This document shows positions 13,462 to 26,270 of a DNA stretch of 64,000 bases, in pieces. Position 1 is the stretch's first letter. Each line of letters starts with the position of its first letter. The notes under the pieces were generated by a model. That model saw only the letters and a program-made list of their open reading frames with translations, made no database searches and had not been told where the DNA came from. The DNA is from Diphasiastrum complanatum (Eukaryota; Streptophyta; Lycopodiopsida; Lycopodiales; Lycopodiaceae), in contig CM055093.1 of assembly GCA_029204225.1 (NCBI GenBank), positions 728,117-792,116 on the forward strand, read 5' to 3'. The position numbers and the translations under genes are program-made.

Positions 13462-13990
13462 CTACACACAGTGGGCTGCATCCGTAAAGGCACCAAAAAT
13501 AGTGCATTTGACCCATAAGGAAGTGAAAACTAAAACATCACCCACATATAAGCTCATAGTAGACACAATACCCTTGTCCCCTGGTACCAGCCCTTTTGGG
13601 GTCAAGTGGAAAAAAGGCGGGTGGCTAGGCGGTGGGCATGGGATCCCACGCGCAGCCCACATGTGCGCACAATGTGCAACATTGTCTACTGGACCGGATT
13701 GTTGCCGCTTTCTGCTGTCGACAAACTCCTACACACAGTGGGCTGCTTTCATAAAAGCACCAAAAAGAGTGCATTTGTCGCATAAGTAAGTGGAGACTAA
13801 AACATCACCCACATAAAAGCTCATAGTAGACACACCCTTGTCCCTTGGTACCAACCCTTTTGAGATCAAGTGGGAAAAAGGCGGGTGGCTAGGCGTTGGG
13901 GATGGGATCCCACGCGCGGCCCGCATGTGCGCACAATGTGCGACATCGTCTACTGGATCGGATTGTTGCCACTTTCCACTACCAAAAAAC
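13462..13990. repeat. Tandem dimer of a 267-bp unit
   Basis: CTACACACAGTGGGCTGC begins one copy at 13462 and the next at 13729. The copies are about 88-90% identical, including the segment around GGCGGGTGGCTAGGCG and a GC-rich ACGCGC.GCCC.CATGTGCGC. On the minus strand both copies keep a similar open frame with CHAR-like residues YVGDVLV and GAF..AAHCV. The dimer alone does not show whether this is coding or a transposon-derived repeat. Confidence 0.8.
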
Positions 13991-15454
13991 TCTGACATCA
14001 CTACACAAACACTTTAACTCATGGATACATATGAGCCCTGACTTATTATTAGTTACGTGGGTATGGTTGTTTTCATAGGGTTTTCTTTTGTCATGTACAT
14101 TGATAGTACTTAAAAAAGATGATTACATACTATTAATGTGTATTCGTGCTTCATTTGTTACATCAAGCTTTTAAGGAATGTCGTAAAGTATACTACTTAG
14201 AATTCAGCAAAGTCTTAAACTATCATAGAGCATAAAACGTTTTACTATTCTATTCCATCATCCAAAAATCCCGTCTAAGTATTTGGGGAGGGTTTTCTTG
14301 AAATCATACCTGAATGCGTATAGTAGATTTCTCTTGAGAGGTCGACATGATCGCTTCTTCCACTTGGTTTTGGCACAAGTCCTAATAACATTATGATTAA
14401 GGAGCCATGAGTTTCAAGTCACTTTCCTACATCCTTCTAGAAGTAAAGTGTTTCAAGGCAAGCCATTGATTTGTAAGAGCGGAGTGTCTATTTTACAAAA
14501 TGTACTTGCTTTGGTAACCAAGAATCCTTGTTTATTGATCGTGTTTAAGCATCAACCATATGTTCTTTATTAATCCTACATCTTATTTGAAGATGAATAG
14601 CAAATGTAAAGATTGCTTCGAGCTCATACCTTTCTTAGAGAACATCTTTAGCAACACCTAATTACATATAGGTGAAGCCTTATTGTGTTGAGGAATGTAG
14701 TCTGTTGTAGCATTGTACAAAGAGGGCGCCCATGCAATATGTGCATAAAAGGATACACATTCACAAGTTTAGCAAGACTGATCTTAAAAGGACAGCGTTC
14801 TACTACTATCTAGAATCTACATGATTATGTGAAAGGCTCATAAGCTATCAGTGACCAATCAGTTGTGAAAATCACTCAGAAAATGTGCGGATTCCTTCCA
14901 GCTAGCAACGATGCTAGTCACAAATGGAAGTAAAAAAAGTTGTTGAACCTCTACCAAACAACAATCAACAGTTGTGGCAATCATTCTTACAAGAATGGAC
15001 ATCAGATCATAAGTTACACATTGTTGCACCAATCACAAACACAATGCACATTTTGTATGTAATCAAGCCAAAACATGAATTGTGAATGAATAAGGTTCGC
15101 TAGTCAGTGGCCAGTTGCATGCTTACCGGATTTCTAAAACTTGCTCCAAAATCCGATTTGAGAGTATGCGCTCCAGTGCTCTACAGTGGGCTTGAATTCT
15201 ACTTGTTTTTCATAGAGAAGCCTAAGAAAGCATAAGCATTGCAGAAGTTGATGAGAGGAGAAAGAGGAAGAATGAGAATACATTTTTCTCATACATTTAG
15301 AAGCACAAGATGGTATGAATGCTCACCATTAGATTAAGAGCCCTAATATCAGATGAATCCTAGTCGTGGAAATAGGAGACTTGCACATTGGTGTGTTTGG
15401 CGGAGCCAAAAGAAAGAGTTTTTAATGGGGATTTTCCATAGTCAAATGGAGTCC
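13991..15454. other. Non-coding stretch
   Basis: No gene, repeat array or transposon domain was recognised in this AT-rich segment. Confidence 0.5.
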
Positions 15455-16265
<811 letters not shown>

Positions 16266-17422
16266 ACGCCTCCACAAGATAGAAAAAAGCTAAAGAAGAT
16301 GCAATATTATTACAAAATAAAATCACAAAAAAGAGCACAAATGCTTGAGCAAAGACTTAGTGGGACATCATTGTCATCAAGTTATGGTGTCCAGCCTCGA
16401 CCTAAATTGTAGGTACCATATATTTATTTGTTTAAAACTCAAGACTATATTGATACACATATAAATTAGCTTGTAACATTAAGCTAATCATTCTTGTAAT
16501 TGTAAAATGAAATTAGTGTCAACAGAGGTACAATGAAAAGATATATTGCGAGTGCAAACAATGCAAAGGATTGAAAATTCGAGAAAGATCAATAGTGGCG
16601 CAACATCTGTGAAAGTTTGGAAAGCACATTGAGGAGTCTGACGTGGATTTCGAGGTACATTTTGACTATTTAGTATTTTTCTTATCATATACATATTTAT
16701 AATTTTTTTGAAAAAAAAAAAACTAATGCTTGTATAATGTTTCACTCTTGCAGAATAATACATTGATGTCAATGTCTTATAACACGTCGATTGACAATCT
16801 TATCAACAGGATAAGAAATATCGATTTTGGATCATCTTTGGCATTAGATGAAGATCTTTTTGATGATCAAACTGATGTCACTAGTCACTACACACCTCAT
16901 GATGTGGAAGTTATGCATCTTTCCATCCCGCACATCACTCACTCCACCACACCTCACATAGATGGAGTCTATTCATCCCACATAGATTCTATTAATCCCA
17001 CAACACCTCACATGGATTCTATTCATCGCACAACACCTCACACAAATTCTACTATGGATTATATTCATTCCACGATGTCACCACACATAGATTTTATCTA
17101 TCTCATGAGACCTCACATCGATTCTATCCATCCCACGACACCTCACATCGATTCTATCCACCCCACGACACCTCACATCGATTCTATCCATCCCACATCA
17201 CATCACATACCTTGTGTAGAATCTCCTCTTCTTCCTATCCCATCTAGATCTACTCCATTAAAAAAAAGAACACGAATTGGACGCATTTTAACAAGATTTG
17301 AAAATGAACAACCAAATTTATGTATTGTTGACTTATCCAAGAATGTTTTAAATTCATTAACTGAGCCTCCTCTTCCTCTCTACCTAAAAGCATTGGTTAA
17401 GCCCTTTGATAGAAAGAAATAA
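16266..17422 (+). pseudogene. Transposon-like protein segment with a CxCxxC motif and PHIDSIHPTT repeats
   Basis: A first block (about 16266-16410) reads as a Lys/Gln-rich peptide. A second, at 16520-16655, contains YCECKQCKGLK (C-x-C-x2-C at 16547-16564) followed by RSIVAQHL and KFGKH, with one stop. This resembles the short zinc-binding N-terminal region that precedes many plant CACTA/TNP2-type transposases. A third (16730-17422, 230 codons open) carries five to six copies of an 11-residue PHIDSIHPTTP repeat encoded by a 33-bp tandem. A CACTA-type C-terminal domain lies just downstream but on the opposite strand. Assignment to CACTA is an inference from motif layout and neighbourhood. Confidence 0.4.
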
Positions 17423-17584
17423 TCTTGTCGATGCATTCAATGCAAAAGTGTTGTCCACTAGACCAAAGAGCGGTATGCCGCCTATATAGCCATATTGAAC
17501 AATGCATATATCAAATAATATTTTGAAATAATATGTTACAGTACCAAAGCAATTATTATATATATAATAAATACCAACTACAAG

Positions 17585-18235
17585 CGTGCGCAAGATCCCA
17601 CTCCAAATTCGCTATTTGTTTTCCATTTGCACAAGCATCATTCATGGCTTCATATATCCAAGAAATGTTGCATTGATCTGGGAGCTTCTCGAATTCAGAT
17701 GGAAAAGCCTGGCCCCTATGTGATCATCGACGCCACCATGTTCTATCAATATTCCGTTGATCTTTGGATTTTTCATATAAATCAATCCAAGATGACAATT
17801 CTTATGTGTTATATAGCATGAACGTGCAAACCTTGTCTCTCATACACTCGAAAAATTTAGCACGCGTTCTTTTTCCTTGTGGAATGCTCTCTATGTTGCT
17901 CTCCTCAGCACTATCATGTCATAGTCTTGGAGCCCCTAAATTAAATTGTGTCAAGTACTCTGTAATGTAAAACAAAGGCTCTTGTGCCATCCAATATTCT
18001 GCCATACTACCTTCTACACGAGCTTTCTGGCAAATAAAATCTTTTAGGACTTTCATAAAGATCTCCAAAAAAAATCATCCATCTTGCACTCACAAGGCCC
18101 GCTAGCTCCACCTCATCAACAATGTGAACCAATGGGTGAATTTGGATGTCCATGAATGATGGAGGAAGGCATCTCTTGAAAGCACAAACAATCTCAATAG
18201 TTTCGAGATGCATGCGTCCTATATCTCCTATTTTT
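17585..18235 (-). pseudogene. CACTA (TNP2-type) transposase C-terminal fragment, DUF4218-like
   Basis: Minus-strand frame 18213-18007 gives RCLPPSFMDIQIHPLVHIVD and then ARWMIFFG. This matches the DUF4218 pattern of plant CACTA transposases (PPSFFDVM-HL-VHLVDE ... RWMYPFER). After a frameshift it continues VLKDFICQKARVEGSMAEYW and PLFYITEYL, the conserved block that follows in the family (K-VRN-A-PEGSIAEGY). Stops and shifts continue to about 17585. This is a decayed relic, with no TIRs or upstream catalytic TNP2 domain found on this strand. Confidence 0.75.
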
Positions 18236-18961
18236 GTCTTTTAAAGATATCCATCTGCATATTCATCACATATAGAAATACAAAAATGTCACTAATATAC
18301 AAAAACGCGTGCTCATATAAATGATGTTAAGATTCATGAGCAATACCTTGTAAAGGTCGACAATTCTAAGATAACGTTTCGTATATCTTTGGTCAAACAC
18401 CCTTTCAATGCCACCAGAAATACATGTTGTCAAAATAAATAGGCCAAAATATAATTGTCATGACATTTCATGCCAGCAATCTTGATTATATGCATCACTA
18501 ATTGAACACATCAAATACATATACATGTATCATCTTGTGCCAATCATGAGACTTTAATCCGAATAATTTGTCATCTGCGGTAAATGACCCTCTTATATGT
18601 GAAATTTCACACATGTGGGAATGCCCTAAAGTGTGTGATTGATCTTCTAAGAAAGTTTGTGCACTTGCCAATGGATTGTAGATTGATTTCCAAGATCTAG
18701 ATCAAAAAGCAAGGCATAGAGGCAAAGATGGATGCAATAGCTGATAACCAAAGCTCAAAACATAAGAGGAAAAGCTTCTTGAAAATACAAGGAAAAATTA
18801 AGCTCCTCTCCTCGGGTAGAGAGAGAATAGAGCTATTTGAAACTCATGTAGAGAGAGAAACTCAAACAAGCAAATGTCACCAATAATTTGACTCAAAATC
18901 TCAGCATACTTAATGATCATAAGGAGAAGTACATATAGAGTGTGTGGAGATCCCACCTTGC
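18236..18961. other. Non-coding stretch, possible LTR-like debris
   Basis: No domains. The text around 18600-18960 (palindromic CACACATGTG, GAGAGAGA near 18820) is of the kind seen in retrotransposon LTRs, but no termini or partner copy were found. Confidence 0.35.
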
Positions 18962-19080
18962 ATTCTATTGGACCCCTAATCATAGTTTCTTCAATTCTAT
19001 TGGACCCCTAATCATAGCCTTCTTAATTCTATTGGACCTCTAATAAGGATCTCTTGAATCCTATTGGAACCCTTGACCAA
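18962..19080. repeat. 32-bp tandem repeat, four copies
   Basis: ATTCTATTGGACCCCTAATC starts at 18962, 18994 and 19026, and a diverged copy ATCCTATTGGAACCC at 19058. A similar GAATCCTATTGG phrase occurs in the gypsy LTR at about 23065, hinting at LTR origin. Confidence 0.85.
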
Positions 19081-21070
19081 GGCCGACCCTTTGACTTCAT
19101 CACTCTTCAAATTGTATAGTCACAAGTATCAAGACCCTATTCATATGCCTATCTAGCTCGAGATTACGTCATGACTCATTTTTGGCTCAATAGAGGCATT
19201 ACATGTCAATTTGCTATCTATGCCAATTTTTGGCCCTATCATAACTCTACACAAAGAAGCTTGTCCTAAAAACTTAGAAGACCCCTAAAGCTATGACAAA
19301 CTATTTTACACATGTGGGAACATGCTCCACACATGTGAAATGTACTTTCAAACATAAAAGACATAAAATTGCCAAGCTAGATTTTTGCCAATTATTCACA
19401 CTCCTCAAAAAGATGCTAGATCATTTGAGAAGTTTGTGAAACTTTTTGAGTGGATCCTTTTGTATGTATATGAAGTAGAAAACCAGCAAAAGGATCCATC
19501 AAAGCAGCATCTCACCAAATCCATGATAAGATCTCTTTGGTAGAAATCTCTTGCCAATATCCTTGAAGAGTACTCCACCAATATGCCACTATGATCATGT
19601 GCTTCCTCCATGCTTGATGATGGCCTTTGATTTGAAAGCTTCATTTGCATGATGGCTGCACCATAAATAGGGAAATATGAGGCTTCCAAGCCTCATAAGG
19701 ATCATAGGGATCAAGATCATAAGATGTGAAAACATGATGATCATCAAGATTATGCTTTCTAGCTTGACTAGTCCACATACACTATATCCATGATGGATAT
19801 AATCTTGATATCAGATAAAATCTCGATCTTCTTGAGGCTAATTACTTTCTCAAGGATGTAAGTGTCCTCTTTGGATGCTTCACTTACTCTCAAGAAAAGT
19901 TTACAACATGCCTCAAAACATGTATAAACATGAATTTTCAAATTTGAGCTTCTAGTCATGACACGGTTGCTCTTTTTTCTTTCCAAAACAACCATGTTTT
20001 ATTGGACCTATACTTCTTCACAACTCAACGGAGTTCTTGAATATGACTTTCAAGAGAGTTCAAGATCACATTTAATGTAGTTTAACTCACTTATTTGTCA
20101 CCTCAAGGTTGGGCAGGTTTCTACAAATAATGGCACATTGTACCTTGAGCATGCCTTTACTTGAATTAATGTAATTTTGACAATATTAGATGCTTTAAGG
20201 TGGCATACCTACCACCAAACCTCTCTAGTTAACTTAATGATGTGGATGGAGAATTGTGGCAATTATATCTCTTTGTTTCCATGCAAAGTCTCCATAAAAG
20301 AGCTATAAGAGGACATTACAAGTCATTGCGTAGCATAATTGGAGAACTATAGATGTGTAGAGACACTTTTCCATACTTTTATAAAAATGCTTGCATCTAA
20401 TATTATTAATAATATCTTCATTTTGTTGAGGATTCCACTCTTACATCCACATTGTACTTGATCTCTCAATAATGTATATTATATAATCTCACAACATCAT
20501 ATTCTCTTAACATGGTGAGCAATTATCGTACTTGTGCGCATGTTGTCATGCATGCTTTGCATATAATTGGGCTTGCTTGTGATACCTCTTGTTCAAGTTT
20601 GCAATCCTTTATATTTCTAGCAATTTGTTTTCCTAGTTTTATAGGAACATCAATGTTCACCATAAACAAGCCATTTGCATGTGTGATATGCCAAGATAAC
20701 GTATGTCCCTTTGTCCATGTTTATTTTGTTGGACTAATGTGAAGTTTCGATCCTAATTTGTTGCAATTTTTTTGCACATAAAATTTAAGATAATTAGCAT
20801 TCTTAGGTAGCAATATATGAACACTTCAAAAGTTGTTTATTGCTAAATTATCAAACTTCCTAGTTGTCTTCAATCATTGTCTTTTTCTGTTGTATTTCTC
20901 CATTTTAGGTAGATAATTATTGAAAAATCCCAATCTTTGTTGCTCTAATCAAAGCTTGGCTAATTGTCAAGCTAACCATTTTCAAAATGAGTGCAATTCT
21001 AGATAAGAACCAAGGCTTAGAAGCCTAAAAATACCTTCTTTACAAAGAGTCAAGAAGGAAACACTTGGTG
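19081..21070. other. Non-coding stretch
   Basis: The palindromic CACACATGTGAAATG recurs near 19330. Short open frames (for example 19405-19689 and 19768-19995, minus) match nothing recognised. Confidence 0.45.
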
Positions 21071-21325
21071 CATACCTCTTGGAATCTAATGAGAGGCTAA
21101 ATCATACAAATTATTCTACTTTCAAGGTTAGGATGGAGTAGTTACTAATACTCTAGGATCTATTTGATCCTGTCCTTGGTGATGAGGAGGAGCCTCAAGG
21201 TGCATACAAGACTTGCTCTACATTTGCATTAAATGAATGTGGCAATGAGCTACTCAAGGAAGTAGCGTCTTGTATCTCAAACAAGGAGGCTTGGGATTCA
21301 TTGAAAGCCACATGTCTATTCTAAA
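21071..21325 (+). pseudogene. Copia gag relic
   Basis: Plus-strand frame from 21071 reads AYLLESNERLNHTNYSTFKV with two stops, then NELLKEVASCISNKEAWDSL. This lines up with the gag N-terminus of the intact copia element in this window (AYLLDTNERLNKTNYSIWKV ... NELLREVGDCTSAQDAWETL). Only this piece of gag survives, with no LTR, protease or pol nearby. It is on the opposite strand to the other copia elements here, so it is an independent insertion. Confidence 0.8.
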
Positions 21326-22672
21326 TGCAAAACATTAGATGGAGATGTGGCACATTTGTTCTTTCATTGCTATAAATCAATTGTTGATTTTTTCATTGCA
21401 TGCTTCCATGTCAGGTTCAGGAGGCTATGTTAACTAATTTGCTACTGAATGATATAATTTTTGAAGATGTTGCTATTAATGCCTTCCAACTTGTTAGAGT
21501 TATCAAATTATGGAACATTTGTTTAGAAAGAAATAGTAGGAAATTTGGGATCGGTGATTATGCCATCCCCCCCTTGCTTCTTTTTATGGAAGCTGATAAA
21601 CTATTCCTCCTATAAGCTTTTTTTTTTTTTTTTTCTCCATGTACTTTGTAAAAAGTCTATAATCTATGGTTAATCTTTATGAGAGGAAAAAAAAAATTTC
21701 AAGATAAGATTGGTCATTATCAAAAGCCGTTAGGAAATATGCGCCGCCATAAGTTGTAACTGCCATGAAAAATATAATGGTCAAAATATTCTTCAATAAA
21801 CATTTTTAAAATATGCAAATTTTGTAAATGAAATGAGTAATTATAAATAAGTATATATAATTACATAGAGCATGGCCCTTGTAAAGTATTCATCATTGTT
21901 GATTTTCCAAGTAGGACTCAAAAAATTGAAAGATAGCATTGTAAGTATATATCTCTAGTGGCTACAAGTAGGTCGATGCAAGTATTCTAAAAGCCAAATC
22001 ATACCAAATGCTTACTAGTAAATTGAAGATTAACATAACACTTGTCTTTAAAATGTGTGTTAACAAGTACTACTCTTAAGACATGTCTTAGCATACATTC
22101 TTGATCCAAAATATATTCATAAAATGTGATTTGAGAAGTGACTAATAGTAATTGCTTCTTGTGTGCCAAATAGTTTAAGCTTTAGCTATTGGTAAAAAAT
22201 TATTTGAATCGATGTTCATCTTATACGACAAAAAAATGAGGTAAGAGGATCAAGCAGGACATTGTCACATGCAACATGATGACCTGTATTCCAATAAGTA
22301 CGCATAGGCCAATGTCAAACAATAAAAACAAAATGTAGGGAAAAAAAAAAAGCATAACTTTAGTAAGTTTATGAACAAAAAAAGTACACCTTCATAAAAA
22401 CTAAAAATTTGTTGTCTGGGCAAGGAAGGGAAATGGCAAATTTTATGTACCTCAAAGACAAAGGAAAAGTCAAGAATGATCCTTCAAGTCAAAGGATAAA
22501 GGCAAAGGAAAAGCCAAGAATGATCCTTCAAGTCAGATCTCCAACAAGACATCATCGTCTAGGAAGTCCACCTGTGAAGAGAGATTTATCATCCCGGAAG
22601 TCATCACCTCCACGATCAATTCATGCTAAGAAGACTAACTAGTCAATCTAGCATCAAAGAGACGGAGTTAGT
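21326..22672. other. Non-coding stretch with a 46-bp tandem duplication
   Basis: AAAGGAAAAG(T/C)CAAGAATGAT is duplicated at about 22460 and 22507. The surrounding frame (22409-22642, plus) is Lys/Arg/Ser-rich and unrecognised. The rest shows no gene. Confidence 0.45.
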
Positions 22673-23346
22673 TGTCACGCGTAGGTTCGTTCCCATGAGA
22701 GCGATAGTATAGTTCAGATTTCAACATGAATGGAGGATCTAACACTAACATCCATTAACACTACATCCATTAGCCCTACTTCCATTAACCCTAAATCCAC
22801 AACAATGATAGAAACTTACTCTTCTCTCTCTCCCTTTCTCTCTCACAAGAAGCATAAGAAATAGCAATCCCAATAATGATCAAATCCAACAATTAGCAAA
22901 ATCCAAAGAAAGCATGAGAAATGGAGGAAAAGAAAGGAAGAGCAAGGACATTCATCAATCCATTTCTAAAGAGAACCAATCTGCTTTATTGAAATGAGGA
23001 AATGAACATGAGGAGCAACTCGAGTTGGTCCTTTTTTATAGTAGAGAGGAGGACCCTGGCCTCTGAATCCTATTGGTCCAGTCTTGCCTCTCTTTTTATT
23101 CAAATTTAAAAAGTGTGGGAACCATCAAAATTGGAGGGAAACTCAACTTTATTCACTAACTTGACATTTAGGCCATGCAACATTAAAAGTCTCGCAAAAA
23201 GACCTAAATTCCTTTTATTGACTTTCTAATTAATCAATCAAATATCTATGTGATCATTGGGTTGGACTTACACATGCAGGGTGCCAAATCTCTCTCATTT
23301 ATTAACTAGGGTTAGGGTGGCCTTGGGGTCCGCAAACCCTCCAACA
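22673..23346 (-). repeat. 3' LTR of the gypsy element
   Basis: In minus sense it begins TGTTGGAGGGTTTGCGG at 23346 and ends CCTACGCGTGACA at 22673, giving TG...CA termini and about 674 bp. Immediately upstream (minus sense) is a purine-rich GGTGGAGGATAC that can serve as polypurine tract. Inside is a 15-bp tandem, ACATCCATTAACCCT-like, at about 22746-22800. The partner 5' LTR is missing because the element is truncated near 29600. Confidence 0.65.
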
Positions 23347-23389
23347 GTATCCTCCACCAAAACTGGTGGTGGTCCCACGACACTTGCAG

Positions 23390-26270
23390 TTATTGGGAAC
23401 TTTTATTGGCTTCGCGTCGAATCTTAACTAAATGATACTGCACTTTCTCCATAAAGTCAAGGCGTGCAGTATTGAAATCCAAATTATGCAGCAGGAAACA
23501 ATGGTGGGCTCCGACAATCCACTTGGAAGTTGTCCATGAGGTGAAGCGGGATTCCCAAGAGCCTCCCATCATAGCCGCACGGAAATACAGTCGAGCAATC
23601 GACAACTGATCTTTGATTTGCTCTGAGGCCATTGGCTTATTTGGATCGAATGCCAGGGTAGGAAGGCAATCGTCCCATTTGGTTGCCACTGACGCCAATA
23701 GAGTTAGATCTTTTGCAAACACTGCCGATTGTCGCACCGTTGGATCCGGAGAGTGGACATACTCTCTCTGATATTCTTGTAAGGCCCGGTGGAAGTCCAC
23801 TGAAATGTTCCAGCTGTAAGGCTGATGGATGATTGGCCAATTGGACGTATGGATGGTGATTTTGTCCATAGCCAATCCCAAATCTTTCCATTTTTGTCTT
23901 CGTGGCATTCGCACGTAATAAGGATCTACCCGCAACTGGCGAGGGTTGGCGACGTAACTCCTAATTGATTTCGGAGTTTTCTCAAAAACCATGATTCTCC
24001 ATGTCGGCTGCTCTCCCAGTGCAGGTATTTTGTCCAATTCTTTGCCGGCCTCGATTTCAGAGGTCTTAAATTTGAGAACTCATCCACCACTGGAGGACTC
24101 ATGTGGATGTTGCTTTAAGAAGGTCTGGATGTGGTCCTCGATGCTAATGGTCCTTCTGAATAAATGGCTTGTTCTTGATGAGGATGGACCAGCTTGTACG
24201 GTTGGTATGGTCGGCGGTTGATCTGCTAGATCTGGAGCTCCCCCCTGGTCCATGCTCAAATCAATCCTGTATCCATTTGTACAGCTTCTTGGCGCAAAGG
24301 AGAGAATTGCGGCATGACCGGGACAGAGATTTGTGGTCCGGCTTCCAACACTTGAGCGGCAGCTTTTTCATAGGCGTTGATGGTCTCTTTTGCCTTTGCC
24401 AACTCGGTTGAAGCTGCTCCTTTGAACCTATCAAAGTGGCCTTGGAATCCCTGAAGGGCCACTTTGTATGTTTCCACTTTCTTGAACAAATATGCAATCT
24501 CCGTCGGTCTGACTGGATGATCGGATATTTGCGTTTGCATAGGCATCACGCTCAAGGGTGGTCGCATCCAATTCACCTTGAAGTCATGTGCGATCTTGTT
24601 CGGCCTTCTGTAATTGCCTCTTCAGCAGCTGCACCTATTGCTTGGCCTCTTGCACTGCCTTATCTACCTGATCTTGTGCGGTTGTCAGGGCGTTTTGTAG
24701 GGAGCTGATGTAGGTTTCCAAGCGATCAGCTTGTTGCTGGGCCAATGTCTTTTTGCTTTCAGCCTTTTCTTCATGTTGCTTGGCTATCTTCACCTCTCGA
24801 TCCAGCTGGACAATTTTTTGGTTGATCAGAGTGTTTTCGGATCCTAGATCAGAGATCCTCTGCTCCATTTCCTTCTTCTTATCCAGCATAGACTGGATCA
24901 CTTGCCCAAGGCTTGAAACTAACCCGAGAGCATCACCCGAATCGACGGTCGTGGAGGTGGCAGCAACAGGAGACCTTGATGGTACTGTCCTTGGTAGGCG
25001 TGGAATAGGTGCCAAGGTCTCTTCTTCTTAAAAAATGTCCTCTTCTTCAAACCCTTTAGGCACCGTGGCGTCGAACTTCTTTGGTGACTTTACAGCTGTG
25101 TCGACCCGAAGTGTGGTTGGGCTACCCTGTGTGGGTGGTTGTTGACTGGCATCGTCGACACCAACAATAGATTCATGGATATGCCCGAATCCTCTTCTAG
25201 GGGATTGGAATTAAAAGGGCGTTGAGCTCTGGGGAATTTCAAAGATTTCGGTGGCCCCAAGGTTGTCGGAATCATCGAACATATCCATGAAGAACTAGGT
25301 GTTGGGTGAGGTTGCTTCGGTGTGCGAGGGTGAGGCGGCCTGGGCAGCAGTGATGGGAATGGTAGGCGCAATGGTCACAGACTGTCCTTGTATGGGAGCA
25401 GAGGCGAGGGAAGCATCGGAGACGAGGGGAATGGGAAGTTCAGTGCGAACAGCAGCAGGGGGTGGAAGCGTAGCTGACGAGGTATGCCTAGTGCGACGTC
25501 GTGACGCGGAAGGCGAGTCAGGAATTACGATCTCGCTGCGTGGACGACGACGACTATGACAGCTTGAGGCCTGATGAGATGACTCGGCCGGTGCTTCTTT
25601 GTAAACTGAAAGCACAGAATCCAGGTGGAAGCCATGGATTTTGTTTTCTAAGTGAGAAGCGGCTAAGAGGGACAATAGAGAGCCAGCGGCGAACTGTTGC
25701 TTTGTATTGGCCTTAATAGCTTGCTTGAGCTCACCAGAAATAGTCTTGAACCAGTTATATGGTTCTAGAGGGGCTTTGGCCAACTTAGTATGGGACTCCA
25801 CTATCCTGTGCAAGATTTGAGATGTGATGCGGTCTTTCCTAAGGTTGCCAACCATCAGGAAATGATTCAACAACTAGGCAGCGACGTGGATGGAAGGCTC
25901 AGTGATGGCTTCCAGAAGGTATCCATCATTAGTCCAGTGCAGATCGTTGGTGAGGTCAATGTATGGCTTGATGGCATGTTTGGCGTGCTTGTGATTGGGT
26001 GAGGCTTGCGTACCGGATGAGATTCCTATAGCTGCAAGTGCGGCGTCAGTGACGCGCACTTTGTGTGTGGCTCCTTGGAAGGTGATATAAAACTTGGATT
26101 TCTCGTGCTGAAGGCAAGAGTGATGAAATCCATATTGATGCATCCCGAAAAGGCTCTCTCATGAATACCCATTGCAGTAATTAGAGGCTCCGCAAGGGTC
26201 ATCCACTGAGTGACCATGCTTGTGCTAGGAAGAATCATGATGTCCGTTGTAGATGGGACGTCACGATGGA
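23390..26270 (-). pseudogene. Extra coiled-coil ORF of the gypsy element, degenerate (about 960 codons)
   Basis: Open segments on the minus strand run 26238-26026, 26143-25874, 25873-25295, 25015-24635, 24576-24256 and 24037-23390. From 26143 to 24635 they lie in one frame, broken only by single stops (at 25874, near 25292, near 25218 and near 25027), so this was one reading frame. Frameshifts join the outer pieces. An N-part has KFYITFQGATHKVRVTDAAL, next comes a Ser/Pro/Arg-rich linker (SRRRPRSEIVIPDSPSASRR), then a strong heptad coiled coil (KKKEMEQRISDLGSEN, KTLAQQQADRLETYISSLQN). A C-part is rich in Trp/Arg (PRRQKWKDLG, WESRFTSWTTSKW). No known enzyme motif, signal peptide or membrane segment is seen. 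The N-part loosely resembles plant-transposon-associated domains, but this is uncertain. Confidence 0.6.

Noticed and set aside
22746-22800. CCCTAA-like text suggesting a telomeric repeat
   Set aside because: The real period is 15 bp (ACATCCATTAACCCT-like) and it lies inside an LTR. It is not the plant TTTAGGG array.
25299-25559. Plus-strand frames within the gypsy extra ORF
   Set aside because: The minus strand carries the co-linear frame with coiled coil and linker, and the plus frames are its shadows.
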